The position numbers and the translations under genes were made by a program. From a virus, in IMG/VR virus record IMGVR_UViG_3300032893_000184, positions 1-36,008 of that record: a stretch of DNA of 36,008 nucleotides, one strand, 5' to 3'. Shown piece by piece: positions 1-7,393 of the stretch. A model generated the notes under the pieces. The model had not been told where the DNA came from and searched no databases. It saw only the letters and a list, made by a program, of their open reading frames with translations. Positions within the stretch are counted from its first letter, which is position 1. Each line of letters begins with the position of its first letter.

Positions 1-1
1 A

Positions 2-994
2 GCCAATAGCCAAACACGTTATATGCATTACGATTTTAGCAAACAGCCAAAAGATCCCGATGGTGTGCCGCAATGTCCAAGTATTAACCCTGGCACTAGT
101 CCATGGGAATATATGGTAGGTGCATTCCATCAAGCTAAGTCATTTCACACGCCCACAAATAAAGAATTAGCATTTACTCAGATGCTTTTATCTTCTTTAA
201 AATCTGCAAACATAGCCGCTGCTATGAATGCAGCAAATGAGATTGATCTGCAAACCTGCCGCAATGAGAATAATGGCGATAGTTATGTGATCATGATCAC
301 TAAACCTGGCGTAACGACGTATGTCGGTCCTTTTTATACATACCGCGAAAAAGGAGCATCGCCATTAGTAATGCAAGATGGCCATGTAGAGGATTGTAAT
401 AGTGGAGATTATCCTCAAACGCTCTTTCAAAATACCCATTCTGTTCTGGCGATAACAAATGGATATCCTCGCGCCTTGGCAGGCGACAAGACTAAGACTT
501 GTTGGGGAGCTGCCTATCAATCTGATGGAACCCATAATGCCAATAATTTGTTTTATCATGCAAATGTTATAGTAGCCAATTTATGGCCAAATAGCGTCTT
601 TTTCCATTGGCATGGAATGGCAAAGAAAGGGGTGATAATTACAAATTCTTTAGGATTTAATGTAGGGCAACAGTCTCTACTTTATGCTTTTACCAAAGAG
701 CTTAAAGCAGTGTTGCAGCCAAAAATAGATAAAGATCCTGCATATTTAGATAATTTAAGAGTATGTGCCCCAGGTACGGTTTTACGAAATATGCGTTGTC
801 AAATAGTGGCTACTTGGATTGAAGGGCGATATATGACACGATCTAAGGATCCAGCATGCGGTAATGGACATCAGAATACTAACCGCTGGATTGGATTGGA
901 GCAAGGACCTGAGATTCGTTATAATCCACGGATCATGACAAAAGTTTTGCTTAATCTCGAGGATGGATACTTAAAGGGTGAGAAGGTAAATTAA
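2..994 (+). CDS. Unidentified protein with His/Asp motifs, 5' end cut by window edge
   Basis: The reading frame is already open at base 2, so the ATG at 23 may be internal and the gene probably starts outside the window. I do not recognise the family. Counting from the ATG at 23, three clusters look like metal-ligand or active-site motifs: DGHVED at 119-124, SDGTHN at 167-172 and HWHG at 195-198, separated by predicted alpha/beta segments such as SVLAITNGYPRAL. That order is reminiscent of zinc-dependent amidohydrolase/peptidase-like folds, but this is inference. At least nine Cys residues (near 18, 79, 125, 160, 249, 258, 278) would suit an exported, disulfide-bonded protein, but the N-terminus is missing and a signal peptide cannot be checked. 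It runs in the same direction as the terminase operon and is separated from it by about 285 bp. It could be a phage accessory gene or a flanking host gene. Confidence 0.6.
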   Translation, partial: ANSQTRYMHYDFSKQPKDPDGVPQCPSINPGTSPWEYMVGAFHQAKSFHTPTNKELAFTQMLLSSLKSANIAAAMNAANEIDLQTCRNENNGDSYVIMITKPGVTTYVGPFYTYREKGASPLVMQDGHVEDCNSGDYPQTLFQNTHSVLAITNGYPRALAGDKTKTCWGAAYQSDGTHNANNLFYHANVIVANLWPNSVFFHWHGMAKKGVIITNSLGFNVGQQSLLYAFTKELKAVLQPKIDKDPAYLDNLRVCAPGTVLRNMRCQIVATWIEGRYMTRSKDPACGNGHQNTNRWIGLEQGPEIRYNPRIMTKVLLNLEDGYLKGEKVN

Positions 995-1018
995 ATGTAT
1001 CGGAAAAGTGCGGTTATT

Positions 1019-1058
1019 TCGACATATGTTTAGTACATGCTTACCGCATCGACATATG
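1019..1058. repeat. Pair of 10-bp direct repeats TCGACATATG
   Basis: TCGACATATG occurs at 1019-1028 and again at 1049-1058, exactly 30 bp apart, in the gap between the first gene and the packaging operon. A short GC-rich inverted repeat (GGCGG at 1064-1068, CCGCC at 1082-1086) follows without a T-run. The rest of the gap up to 1181 shows nothing I can name. A protein-binding or packaging-recognition site next to the small terminase would fit, but this is only suggestive. Confidence 0.3.
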
Positions 1059-1181
1059 GAATGGGCGGCGATGGAACTCCACCGCCTATAGGCCAACTAC
1101 CCTCCCCTAATAATTCACAATTATGGTTTTAGCTTCGGAATTGCTTCCAGCAGAGTTGACCTGATAGTATTTTAGCAAAAA

Positions 1182-1208
1182 AACCTATCCATAATAAAAA
1201 TAAATATG
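1182..1208 (+). promoter_or_regulatory. Candidate phage promoter motif, copy 1
   Basis: AACCTATCCAT at 1182-1192 matches exactly the 11-base block found upstream of 7138 and 26476, and closely that upstream of 14005. The downstream half (ATCCC...) is not conserved here and is replaced by A-rich sequence, so this is the weakest copy. It lies about 85 bp before the first gene of the packaging operon. An imperfect stem-loop (AGTGGTT ... AATCACT, about 1224-1244) follows, as a hairpin follows each of the other copies. Confidence 0.5.
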
Positions 1209-1278
1209 ATAAAGTCCTCTTAAAGTGGTTAAAAAGTAATCACTACATGGGAAAAAAACAGCCATTTTTTACGGTGAA

Positions 1279-1716
1279 ATGGTGATGGCGGCATCAAAAT
1301 CACAACAAAATGAAAGTCCTGAAGGGCGGGAAATATCGCCGTCCACAATCGGTTTTAACGGGAGAAATCGTAATGGTACTTTTGCTAAGGGTAATCCTGG
1401 AGGAAATGGTAACCCTTATAACAAAAGAATTGCTACGCTGCGTTCAGCAGTGTTAGACGCTGTTAATGAAAATGATGTCAGAGAAATTGTTTCTACATTC
1501 AAAATGCAGGCCAAAGAAGGGGATGTTTTGGCTGCTAAATTCCTATTTTCCTATGCTATTGGAGCGCCTCTTTCTAATGAAGAAATAATGAGGATGCGCA
1601 ATGACCGTGAAGATGTGATTCGTCAATTGCCATATGCAGATCTTCTTGAATTGGCTAAAGATCTGATTGAACAAGAACAGCAAAAGAAATTGACTCCAAA
1701 AATCATTAATGTTTAA
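1279..1716 (+). CDS. DUF5681-like phage protein, candidate terminase small subunit
   Basis: 145 residues. The N-terminal third holds the signature GRNRNGTFAKGNPGGNGNPY, followed by an alpha-helical segment (LRSAVLDAVNENDVREI) and KEGDVLAAKFLF. This is the pattern of the DUF5681 family, common in phages and prophages just ahead of terminase genes. A DNA-recognition role in packaging is inferred from position: first gene of the operon that ends with the large terminase. The start is either ATG 1279 or ATG 1285 (M-V-M); the Shine-Dalgarno sequence is weak for both. A promoter-like motif lies about 85 bp upstream. A different small-terminase gene in the operon cannot be excluded. Confidence 0.75.
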   Translation: MVMAASKSQQNESPEGREISPSTIGFNGRNRNGTFAKGNPGGNGNPYNKRIATLRSAVLDAVNENDVREIVSTFKMQAKEGDVLAAKFLFSYAIGAPLSNEEIMRMRNDREDVIRQLPYADLLELAKDLIEQEQQKKLTPKIINV

Positions 1717-1726
1717 AGGATGAGAA

Positions 1727-2236
1727 ATGCTGACTAAATGGTTTTACCGGGTCTATGCGATATTAACACAAAGTAATACTGTATTTACGCCAGAGGAAGT
1801 AATCCTGGATCAGATGAAGGAGCCAAGACCTTTGCCATTGGGACGTAAGGATTTTGAAGACTGGAGCGATAGATTGATTGCAGGCGCAATGATACCTGGT
1901 GGCGAGGAAGAGCCTGAGAGATTTAAGAAAGGTCAGAAATTTGCATTGGCGGATATGATACTGCATTGCAAACCCACCGAATCTCATGTGCCGGATGCTC
2001 ATTTTATTCACAGTCTCAGGAAGATGGCGGCTAATCAAGTGGCTTTGATGATGAAGAATGAGATTCACACGGAGTTAAAGCCGGCAAAAGAAGAAAATGT
2101 TCCCTTAAAGAATGTGGTTAAAGATATGGCGAAAGAAACAGAGCTTGGAAATAAAATGCAAGAAATTCAGGCAAGTTTGGCTGCAAAAGAGAATATCGCA
2201 CAGCCTAATCTCAGTGTTGTGAAAGAGGGTATTTAA
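1727..2236 (+). CDS. Hypothetical phage protein (169 aa)
   Basis: Not recognised. The start ATG at 1727 has an AAAGGATGAG ribosome-binding site. The product is mixed alpha-helical, opens with an aromatic hydrophobic stretch (MLTKWFYRVYAIL) that is not followed by a signal cleavage site, and ends with a charged, probably coiled region (about residues 108-160). The stop overlaps the next gene's start as TAATG, so the two are likely translationally coupled. Its place in the packaging operon suggests a late or DNA-metabolism accessory role, but nothing in the sequence defines it. Confidence 0.8.
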   Translation: MLTKWFYRVYAILTQSNTVFTPEEVILDQMKEPRPLPLGRKDFEDWSDRLIAGAMIPGGEEEPERFKKGQKFALADMILHCKPTESHVPDAHFIHSLRKMAANQVALMMKNEIHTELKPAKEENVPLKNVVKDMAKETELGNKMQEIQASLAAKENIAQPNLSVVKEGI

Positions 2237-2565
2237 TGTTCAAAATAAAGACATTAGAGGTTCCTCCACATAAACTAGAAGACATTCCAGAATATAGTGA
2301 AAGTAAGCATGGTATTTGGCGAGATAGGATACGTAATCCTTCAGTAATTGCGCATAAATCCACGGCAGTGAAAATTGCAGAATGGTGTCAATCTAATCAA
2401 CCGCGCTCAGCCCTAAGCGGAGATTTGCCTCCGGATTGGGTGAAAGAAGATATAGATAAATGGTTGGCAAAACCAAGAGGCAAAGAAATATTGGCAATGA
2501 AAGTGCCTTGGCGGATATCAGCCAAAAGATATTTTCATGCTGATTTGATAGATCTGATTGGGTGA
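2236..2565 (+). CDS. Hypothetical phage protein (109 aa)
   Basis: Starts at the A shared with the previous gene's TAA. Basic and tryptophan-rich (GIWRDR, AEWC, PPDWVK, DKWLAKPRGKE, VPWRIS), without Cys pairs or membrane segments. No family recognised. It is followed after 7 bp by the next small gene. Confidence 0.75.
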   Translation: MFKIKTLEVPPHKLEDIPEYSESKHGIWRDRIRNPSVIAHKSTAVKIAEWCQSNQPRSALSGDLPPDWVKEDIDKWLAKPRGKEILAMKVPWRISAKRYFHADLIDLIG

Positions 2566-2572
2566 AAAAATA

Positions 2573-2872
2573 ATGTTATCCAGCCGCACATTTTTAGATA
2601 TCCCGCCAGCTCCTCACTATGAACAACAGATCAAGTGGGAGATCGAAGTTACTCATCCTGTTTTGACAACTAATGAGAAAATAGTAAAGTTTTGCCAAAT
2701 TGGCGGCTGTGGGACACAGGAATATAAGCCAGCTCCTGATTTACCAAAGGAATTTCTGGATTTCCTGCGAGAAACTCATGAGGCTGATAAAGAATGGGCA
2801 AGATCATGTATTGCATTAGATATAACTGAGAACTATTTCGAAAAGCGTGGAATGCTAAAGGAGAAAGCATGA
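2573..2872 (+). CDS. Hypothetical phage protein (99 aa)
   Basis: I prefer the ATG at 2573, preceded by GGGTGA with about 7-base spacing, over an in-frame TTG at 2558. The protein has a central Cys pair region (FCQIGGCGTQEY) after a beta-strand-like segment (QIKWEIEVTHPVL), then an acidic helical C-terminus. A small beta-sheet protein is plausible; the family is unknown. Its stop overlaps the next start (ATGA). Confidence 0.7.
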   Translation: MLSSRTFLDIPPAPHYEQQIKWEIEVTHPVLTTNEKIVKFCQIGGCGTQEYKPAPDLPKEFLDFLRETHEADKEWARSCIALDITENYFEKRGMLKEKA

Positions 2873-3099
2873 AATGGTTTGCATTTTCAACCTTCATTAT
2901 TGCATTGCCATTAATAATATTTACTTTGATATCATTAACTCTAATTCTCGGCGGGATAGGCTCCTCTGTGGAGGCTAAGCCAAAAGTTGATGAATTATGG
3001 CGGGTGGAAAATGATGAGATCATCTGTTATGGCCGAAAAAATCTAGGTCTCCAATGTAAATTTAAAGAAATCCCAGTCATTCCAAAGGAACAGGAATAA
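2869..3099 (+). CDS. Small membrane-anchored or exported protein (76 aa)
   Basis: The N-terminus has one Lys followed by a long hydrophobic stretch (about residues 4-32, FAFSTFIIALPLIIFTLISL then TLILGG), then SSVEAKPK, which could be a signal-peptidase site or the end of a membrane anchor. The remaining 40 residues are polar with two Cys residues (IICYGRK, LQCKFKE), consistent with a periplasmic disulfide. Coupled to the previous gene by an ATGA overlap. It could be a spanin-like or superinfection-exclusion protein; no function can be assigned. Confidence 0.7.
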   Translation: MKWFAFSTFIIALPLIIFTLISLTLILGGIGSSVEAKPKVDELWRVENDEIICYGRKNLGLQCKFKEIPVIPKEQE

Positions 3100-3107
3100 C
3101 GAAAGAT

Positions 3108-3260
3108 ATGAAGAAACGGCATAAAAAGAAGAATGCTAAAAGGGAATGGAAAGATACAAGTGCGGTATTTCAGGATAAGGTAAGAACATTGGCGGAACGG
3201 CTGGAAAAAAAACGCAAGGAGATGGTCAGTGAAAAAGGAAGCGCTGAACCAGTTAATTAG
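3108..3260 (+). CDS. Small very basic protein (50 aa)
   Basis: A short frame starting ATG AAG AAA CGG CAT. The first twelve residues (MKKRHKKKNAKR) are almost entirely basic and are followed by an amphipathic helix (VFQDKVRTLAERLEKKRKEM). It fills the gap between two operon genes with GAAAGAT ahead of the ATG, and overlaps the next gene, whose ribosome-binding site and GTG start lie inside it. A nucleic-acid-binding peptide is plausible. Moderate support only, because of its length. Confidence 0.5.
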   Translation: MKKRHKKKNAKREWKDTSAVFQDKVRTLAERLEKKRKEMVSEKGSAEPVN

Positions 3261-3663
3261 GGAATGGTATCAGATAGCCAAAGATTCTGGCTTTGAAGAC
3301 GCTGAAGAAATCACCAAAACAGGTGATATAAAGCTTAAACGATACGACTCCTTGAGGTTTAAAAAGAGAGATGATGGCCGCAAAGTGCGCGCGGTACTGC
3401 ATGACCGGGAATATTTAGATTTAGTACAAGAATATGTGAATGATCCTAACACGGAATATCGCAACAATGCGGAACGTGTCATTATGATGAAGCATGCTGA
3501 CCAATGGTTGATCAAGGATATAGTAGTTTACCTACGGAGAATGAGACTGTACAGACACCGCCATACAGTGCGGTTAGTCATCAGGAGGTATCTACATCGA
3601 TGGGGCATCAGGAACTTCACACTAGCTCAGTTGAAACGGTTAACGCAACGTACTCGATTCTAG
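3229..3663 (+). CDS. Putative HTH DNA-binding protein (144 aa)
   Basis: GTG start at 3229 with an AAGGAG ribosome-binding site 8-9 bases upstream. The C-terminal half resembles a helix-turn-helix module: a predicted helix with ADQWLIKDIVVYLRRM, a turn, then HTVRLVIRRYLHRWGIR, very rich in Arg/His. The N-terminal half is helical and charged. Small basic HTH proteins in packaging operons can be regulators or terminase small subunits, so this is an alternative candidate for the latter. Its 3' end overlaps the following acetyltransferase gene in another frame by about 64 bases. Confidence 0.65.
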   Translation: MKKEALNQLIREWYQIAKDSGFEDAEEITKTGDIKLKRYDSLRFKKRDDGRKVRAVLHDREYLDLVQEYVNDPNTEYRNNAERVIMMKHADQWLIKDIVVYLRRMRLYRHRHTVRLVIRRYLHRWGIRNFTLAQLKRLTQRTRF

Positions 3664-4055
3664 AATTCCATGGCGATCTGCCAAAAGAGTATGAGGCCTA
3701 TATATATTCTAAATGGCTGCTCTCTTTAAGATACGGCAGTAAATTCTTTAAACGGATAGAATCCCGCGCATATTACAGATCATATACAAAATATCTGGAG
3801 ACATTACTGGCGCGGCCAGATATGAAAATAAAGTTGGCGGTACTCAGTGATGATAAAGACGTAATCTTAGGCTTTTGTTGTTTCCGCGGCGATATACTTG
3901 ATTATATTTATGTTCATAAAGATCATCGACGGCAAGGGATAGCCAGGGCGCTCTTGCCAAAAAGTATTAAACAGTTTACCCATCTGACCAATATTGGAAC
4001 GATTATCTGGCAATTTCACTTTAAAAAAGCATGGAGTTTTAACCCCTTTGGATGA
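3600..4055 (+). CDS. GNAT-family N-acetyltransferase
   Basis: About 151 residues from the ATG at 3600, which has AGGAGG 11 bases upstream; an in-frame start at 3504 would lie deeper inside the upstream gene. The acetyl-CoA-binding signature of the GNAT fold is clear: ILDYIYVHKDHRRQGIARAL, with the RRQGIA loop that grips the pyrophosphate. The preceding strand LAVLSDDKDVILGFCCFRG matches the beta2-beta4 region. The N-terminal helical portion (PKEYEAYIYSKWLLSLRYG) is less typical. The substrate is unknown; it may modify a host or phage protein. The 3' end overlaps the next frame. Confidence 0.75.
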   Translation: MGHQELHTSSVETVNATYSILEFHGDLPKEYEAYIYSKWLLSLRYGSKFFKRIESRAYYRSYTKYLETLLARPDMKIKLAVLSDDKDVILGFCCFRGDILDYIYVHKDHRRQGIARALLPKSIKQFTHLTNIGTIIWQFHFKKAWSFNPFG

Positions 4056-4227
4056 AGTACCAGCATGGCATATTAATTGCCCTAATTGTAATCTGAAGTT
4101 AAGGCGTTTTTGTATCATTACGCCGTGTCAAGAATGTGAGAAAAAGATGTGTAAACGATGTCTCAGTGCTTTTTATCCGACACCGGAATACCATTTCCAA
4201 TATTGTAAACCTGAAAAGAAAGAATAA
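3994..4227 (+). CDS. Cys-rich putative zinc-finger protein (77 aa)
   Basis: Contains CPNC, FC, CQEC and CKRC within about 35 residues (near 29-63), enough to bind one or two zinc ions, and ends in a basic tail. It overlaps the end of the acetyltransferase gene. The start is uncertain: TTG 3994, or TTG 4048 with GGAG upstream. It joins the next gene by a TAATG overlap. Likely a protein- or nucleic-acid-binding zinc module; family not recognised. Confidence 0.6.
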   Translation: MERLSGNFTLKKHGVLTPLDEVPAWHINCPNCNLKLRRFCIITPCQECEKKMCKRCLSAFYPTPEYHFQYCKPEKKE

Positions 4228-4574
4228 TGAATAAATGGGATGATAATGACTATGTAAATGTTTTGGAAGCCGCTGGCGATGAAATTATCGCTTTTGAGAA
4301 ATTTGGGTCATATTCTGGAATGTGGGCAGCGATTGTTAAACATAATGATAAAGTGGCTGCTGTTATTAGTGATTACGGGAGCTGTTCGGGATGTGATTCG
4401 TATGAAATGTGGGCGCATTATAATCCAAAAACTCAGGCAGAATTAATGGAGTTTTATAAGACCATGGAATATAAATATTTATCTCTGGATGATGCATTGA
4501 TTCAATCGAAATGGGAAATTCCGATTGAGATAAATAATTGGTTGAAAGAAAATTGGCCAAAGGAGGCAACATGA
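4227..4574 (+). CDS. Hypothetical phage protein with SCSGCD motif (115 aa)
   Basis: Coupled by TAATG to the upstream gene and ATGA to the downstream gene. Acidic, with a central beta-like segment (MWAAIVKHNDKVAAVISDYG) followed by SCSGCDSYE, a Cys-containing loop that I associate with an uncharacterised phage/bacterial family. The C-terminal half is helical. The function is unknown. Confidence 0.75.
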   Translation: MNKWDDNDYVNVLEAAGDEIIAFEKFGSYSGMWAAIVKHNDKVAAVISDYGSCSGCDSYEMWAHYNPKTQAELMEFYKTMEYKYLSLDDALIQSKWEIPIEINNWLKENWPKEAT

Positions 4575-4879
4575 ACATAAAATGGGCAGAGTTACACAAT
4601 CCCTTGTTTCTTGGCGGGACTAATCTCCAGTTAAAGCTAGATCCAGCGAAGCGGACAGGGCTTAAAATGGAATACAACAGGAATGACAAAGAGCTTTTGG
4701 TGACCTGGAATAATCAAACTGCCATTGTGCCTATCTCAAATGTGGCCAGTATGGTGCCAGGAGAGGTAGAAGCTAAGCCTGCGCCTGCTCCGGCTCCAGC
4801 TCATCGCATTGTTGCTCAAGTGGACCATCCAACCCTTCATGCTCATAAGGGGCCTGGATATGGAAAGACTGGCAAATGA
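4571..4879 (+). CDS. Hypothetical phage protein with Ala-Pro linker (102 aa)
   Basis: Start chosen at ATG 4571 because it follows AAGGAGG and overlaps the previous stop (ATGA). The N-terminal 60 residues look like a small beta domain (KELLVTWNNQTAIVPISNV). They are followed by a PAPAPAPA linker at about 76-83 and a basic Gly-rich tail. Such linkers usually join a domain to a short binding peptide. Family not recognised. Confidence 0.7.
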   Translation: MNIKWAELHNPLFLGGTNLQLKLDPAKRTGLKMEYNRNDKELLVTWNNQTAIVPISNVASMVPGEVEAKPAPAPAPAHRIVAQVDHPTLHAHKGPGYGKTGK

Positions 4880-5139
4880 CAGAGTTAACGTTTCTCATAG
4901 AACTGCTTCTTAATCATGACTTGCCAAAAGCTACAAAAGATCTTGTGGCGACGAGGATTAAGGAAGTTGAGGAGAAACTGATAAGTGCTCCTCAACCACT
5001 GCAACGAGCTGTGTCCAACGATATGTCTCCAGGATTGCCAGTACAGAATAATGCGGCTGTACAAGCAGCATTGGCGGCTAGAGAGGCAGCGATGTCCGGA
5101 AAAGGCGATGTATCAATGTTTAAAGCCAAGCCAAAATGA
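4876..5139 (+). CDS. Hypothetical small helical protein (87 aa)
   Basis: ATGA overlaps join it to both neighbours. The first 36 residues are predicted helical and Leu-rich (LTFLIELLLNHDLPKATKDL); the rest is Ala/Gln-rich with a basic end. No family recognised. Its place between the linker protein and the membrane protein is typical of phage accessory genes. Confidence 0.7.
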   Translation: MTELTFLIELLLNHDLPKATKDLVATRIKEVEEKLISAPQPLQRAVSNDMSPGLPVQNNAAVQAALAAREAAMSGKGDVSMFKAKPK

Positions 5140-5456
5140 ATTTAATATTATTAATTATCGCATTTTTATTATGTTTATGTAAATCGTGGTTAACTTATGT
5201 ATATCGGCAACATTGGTTATATATATATACAACAATCCCCATCGGGGTTATAATGGCGATTATTTGGACGCGATATGCAAGATTAGCCTCGAATAATGCT
5301 AATATGTTTATTATGGGATTAATATGGGATATTGCCATAATGATGGCATATAATATTTTGCCATTTGTCATGTTTGGTGTTCGATTTAAATTATATCAAC
5401 ACATAGCAATTGGAATGATTTTTTTCGGATTGATCTTATTTAAGCTTAAACTATGA
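5136..5456 (+). CDS. Small integral membrane protein, about four helices (106 aa)
   Basis: Four hydrophobic stretches can be read: about residues 2-17, 29-46, 58-81 and 86-105, with polar turns (YRQHW, TRYARLASN, RFKLYQ). Almost no soluble domain remains. It sits directly ahead of the large terminase and overlaps it by ATGA. Candidates are a holin or a host-membrane modifier. No holin signature is decisive, and its distance from the endolysin gene argues weakly against. Confidence 0.7.
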   Translation: MNLILLIIAFLLCLCKSWLTYVYRQHWLYIYTTIPIGVIMAIIWTRYARLASNNANMFIMGLIWDIAIMMAYNILPFVMFGVRFKLYQHIAIGMIFFGLILFKLKL

Positions 5457-6952
5457 ATGAAGACGATGTCAGGGAAATAATCGCCGAATTACTCCGCCGT
5501 AAAGAAGAAGAGGATTCGCGCCCTGATATTTTAGAGCATACATTTGCTCAGCAAAAGAGGTTCATAACTGATCCAGCCAAGCTTAAGGCTTTATTCTGTA
5601 CACGCCGTTCAGCCAAATCCTTCACGGCTGGATTATATCTGGTCAAAGAAGCCATAGCTAATCCTGGCTGTAATTGTTTATTTGTTGGACTGACCAGAGC
5701 TTCTGCTAAAGCCATTATCTGGAAAGATATCCTGAGAGTTATAGATTCTAATTATCAGATTGGGGCTAGTTTTAATCAGTCAGAACTCACCATGACGTTT
5801 CCAAATGGCTCAGTTATCTATGTCGGCGGGATTGATGTAGATGAGTCTGAGATGTTGAAATTTCTGGGTAGGAAATACCGCCTTGCTTGCATTGACGAGG
5901 CTTCAATGTATACCATCAATCTTCACAATTTCGTGTATGGTATTCTCGCCCCCGCTATGGTTGATCCATCATTTGATAATGAGTCAGGCACGATCTGCCT
6001 TATGGGGACAGCCTCAGACTTTAGTCGTGGATTATTTTATGACATAACTCTAGGCAAAGAAGGCGGCTGGAAGCTCTTTACCTGGACCGCACATGATAAC
6101 CCTTATGTGGCGGCGAAATGGCAAGAAGCGCTGGAAAAGATCAGAACAGATCGACCAGCCTATATGGAAACCCCGCAATTTAAACAGTGGTATCTGAATG
6201 AGTGGGTAGTTGATGAAGATAAACTTGTCTACAAATTTAACGCAGAAAAGAATCTGCTGACATATGGGGATTGGCAAAATGTCTTCGCTCGCCATCATCA
6301 TGACGGCTGGTCTTTTGTACTCGGAAATGATACCGGCTGGGAGGATGCCAGCGCTTGCGTTCTCACTGCTTATCACATCCATAATCCTCATCTATATATT
6401 ATCGATAGTTACCGGCGGCAAAAAATGACCTTTGATGACCTTATCCGCAAAATTCAGGAATTTATGGCGGATGTCAATTATCCTGTTCATAGAGTTATAA
6501 TTGATGGGGCTAATAAGCAAGGGGTAGAATCCATGCGCTTTCGCAGCAATATTCCTTTTGAGTATGCTGACAAAAAAGATAAGGCGACATTTATTGAGTT
6601 GTTAAACTCAGATTTGATTGAGGGCAAGATTAAAATAGTTAATACAGAAGCAAATCGGCCATTATGGCAGGAAATGATGGCGCTAGTTTGGGTGACTGAT
6701 GGCGATAAGGTCAAGCTTCCTAAAAAAGAGCATCCTTCTCTGCAGAATCATCTCTGTGATGCCTTTCTGTATGCTTGGCGGTGTGGCTACCATTATAGCC
6801 ATACCAAGGCGATGACCAGAATTGTTAAATATAGTCCAGCTTGGTATAAAGAGCAGCAGGAAGGTATCTGGGAAAGAGAAAGAGAACATTTAGAAAAGCT
6901 CTATCAACAAACTGAATGGCCAGATCAAGGGACATTGGGGGAATTAGGATGA
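5453..6952 (+). CDS. terL: Terminase large subunit (ATPase and nuclease)
   Basis: The DNA-packaging motor, about the usual length at 499 residues. The N-terminal ATPase has the variant Walker A CTRRSAKSFT at 49-58, a strand-motif region NCLFVGLTRASA, and Walker B LACIDEA at 144-150 with the catalytic Glu. The RNase-H-like nuclease domain shows D293 in GNDTG, D351 in VIIDGA and D436 in LCDAFLYAWR, the expected acidic triad. It would dock on the portal and cut the concatemer at head filling. It is the last large gene of a long coupled operon; the start overlaps the membrane-protein stop by ATGA. Confidence 0.95.
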   Translation: MNEDDVREIIAELLRRKEEEDSRPDILEHTFAQQKRFITDPAKLKALFCTRRSAKSFTAGLYLVKEAIANPGCNCLFVGLTRASAKAIIWKDILRVIDSNYQIGASFNQSELTMTFPNGSVIYVGGIDVDESEMLKFLGRKYRLACIDEASMYTINLHNFVYGILAPAMVDPSFDNESGTICLMGTASDFSRGLFYDITLGKEGGWKLFTWTAHDNPYVAAKWQEALEKIRTDRPAYMETPQFKQWYLNEWVVDEDKLVYKFNAEKNLLTYGDWQNVFARHHHDGWSFVLGNDTGWEDASACVLTAYHIHNPHLYIIDSYRRQKMTFDDLIRKIQEFMADVNYPVHRVIIDGANKQGVESMRFRSNIPFEYADKKDKATFIELLNSDLIEGKIKIVNTEANRPLWQEMMALVWVTDGDKVKLPKKEHPSLQNHLCDAFLYAWRCGYHYSHTKAMTRIVKYSPAWYKEQQEGIWEREREHLEKLYQQTEWPDQGTLGELG

Positions 6953-7017
6953 CGATTGAAGAGATAGAGAAAAGATTTAAATCTATTTACACTTTTAAAA
7001 GTGGCGAGAATGGTTAG
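6949..7017 (+). CDS. Possible 22-aa peptide after terL
   Basis: ATGA overlap with the terminase stop and GGGGGAATTAGG just upstream, then a 22-codon frame rich in Glu, Lys and Ile (MTIEEIEKRFKSIY). It could be a coupled micropeptide or just the tail of the transcript. The remaining bases up to 7092 hold nothing else I can name. Confidence 0.25.
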   Translation: MTIEEIEKRFKSIYTFKSGENG

Positions 7018-7092
7018 TTATGCCAAGCAAAATAGTATGTACATATTGCCGTATGAGATAGTACTCTCATTACGAGAATTAGAAAAAGACTA

Positions 7093-7119
7093 AACCTATC
7101 CATCCGTATCCCTATTGAA
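7093..7119 (+). promoter_or_regulatory. Candidate phage promoter motif, copy 2
   Basis: AACCTATCCAT at 7093-7103, four variable bases, then ATCCCTATTGAA at 7108-7119. The 13895 copy keeps both blocks with the same spacing. A small stem-loop (AAAAT, GGGG, ATTTT at about 7122-7135) follows directly and ends just before the ATG at 7138, so the transcript would have a very short leader. It heads the head-gene block. No sigma70 -35/-10 pair is evident here, which favours a dedicated phage promoter or activator site. Confidence 0.6.
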
Positions 7120-7137
7120 TCAAAATGGGGATTTTCC

Positions 7138-7371
7138 ATGACATTGCCATTTATGAAAAACAAAGAAGGCGGTATGGCTGGCCCAATTGAGGTCAAGGAA
7201 CGTGAGCCAGACCATGAAGAATACGAGCTTTTAGACGCCGTGGCGGAAGACATCATGGCGGCGATAGAAGGTAAGAATCATGCCATGCTCAAAGAAGCCC
7301 TCGAAGCTCTCTGTGAATACATCAAAGAAGAAGACGAACAGCAAGATCAAGATTTAATGGAAATGGATTAA
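7138..7371 (+). CDS. Small acidic phage protein (77 aa)
   Basis: First gene after promoter motif 2. Starts MTLPFMKNKEGGMAGPIEV and continues as an acidic helical protein (LLDAVAEDIMAAIEGKNHAMLKEALEAL) ending in a Glu/Asp-rich tail. Similar small acidic proteins sit between terminase and portal genes in many podovirus-like genomes; the role is unknown. The Shine-Dalgarno sequence is weak (TGGGGA). Confidence 0.75.
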   Translation: MTLPFMKNKEGGMAGPIEVKEREPDHEEYELLDAVAEDIMAAIEGKNHAMLKEALEALCEYIKEEDEQQDQDLMEMD

Positions 7372-7393
7372 ACAATATATACAGGATTGAAAA

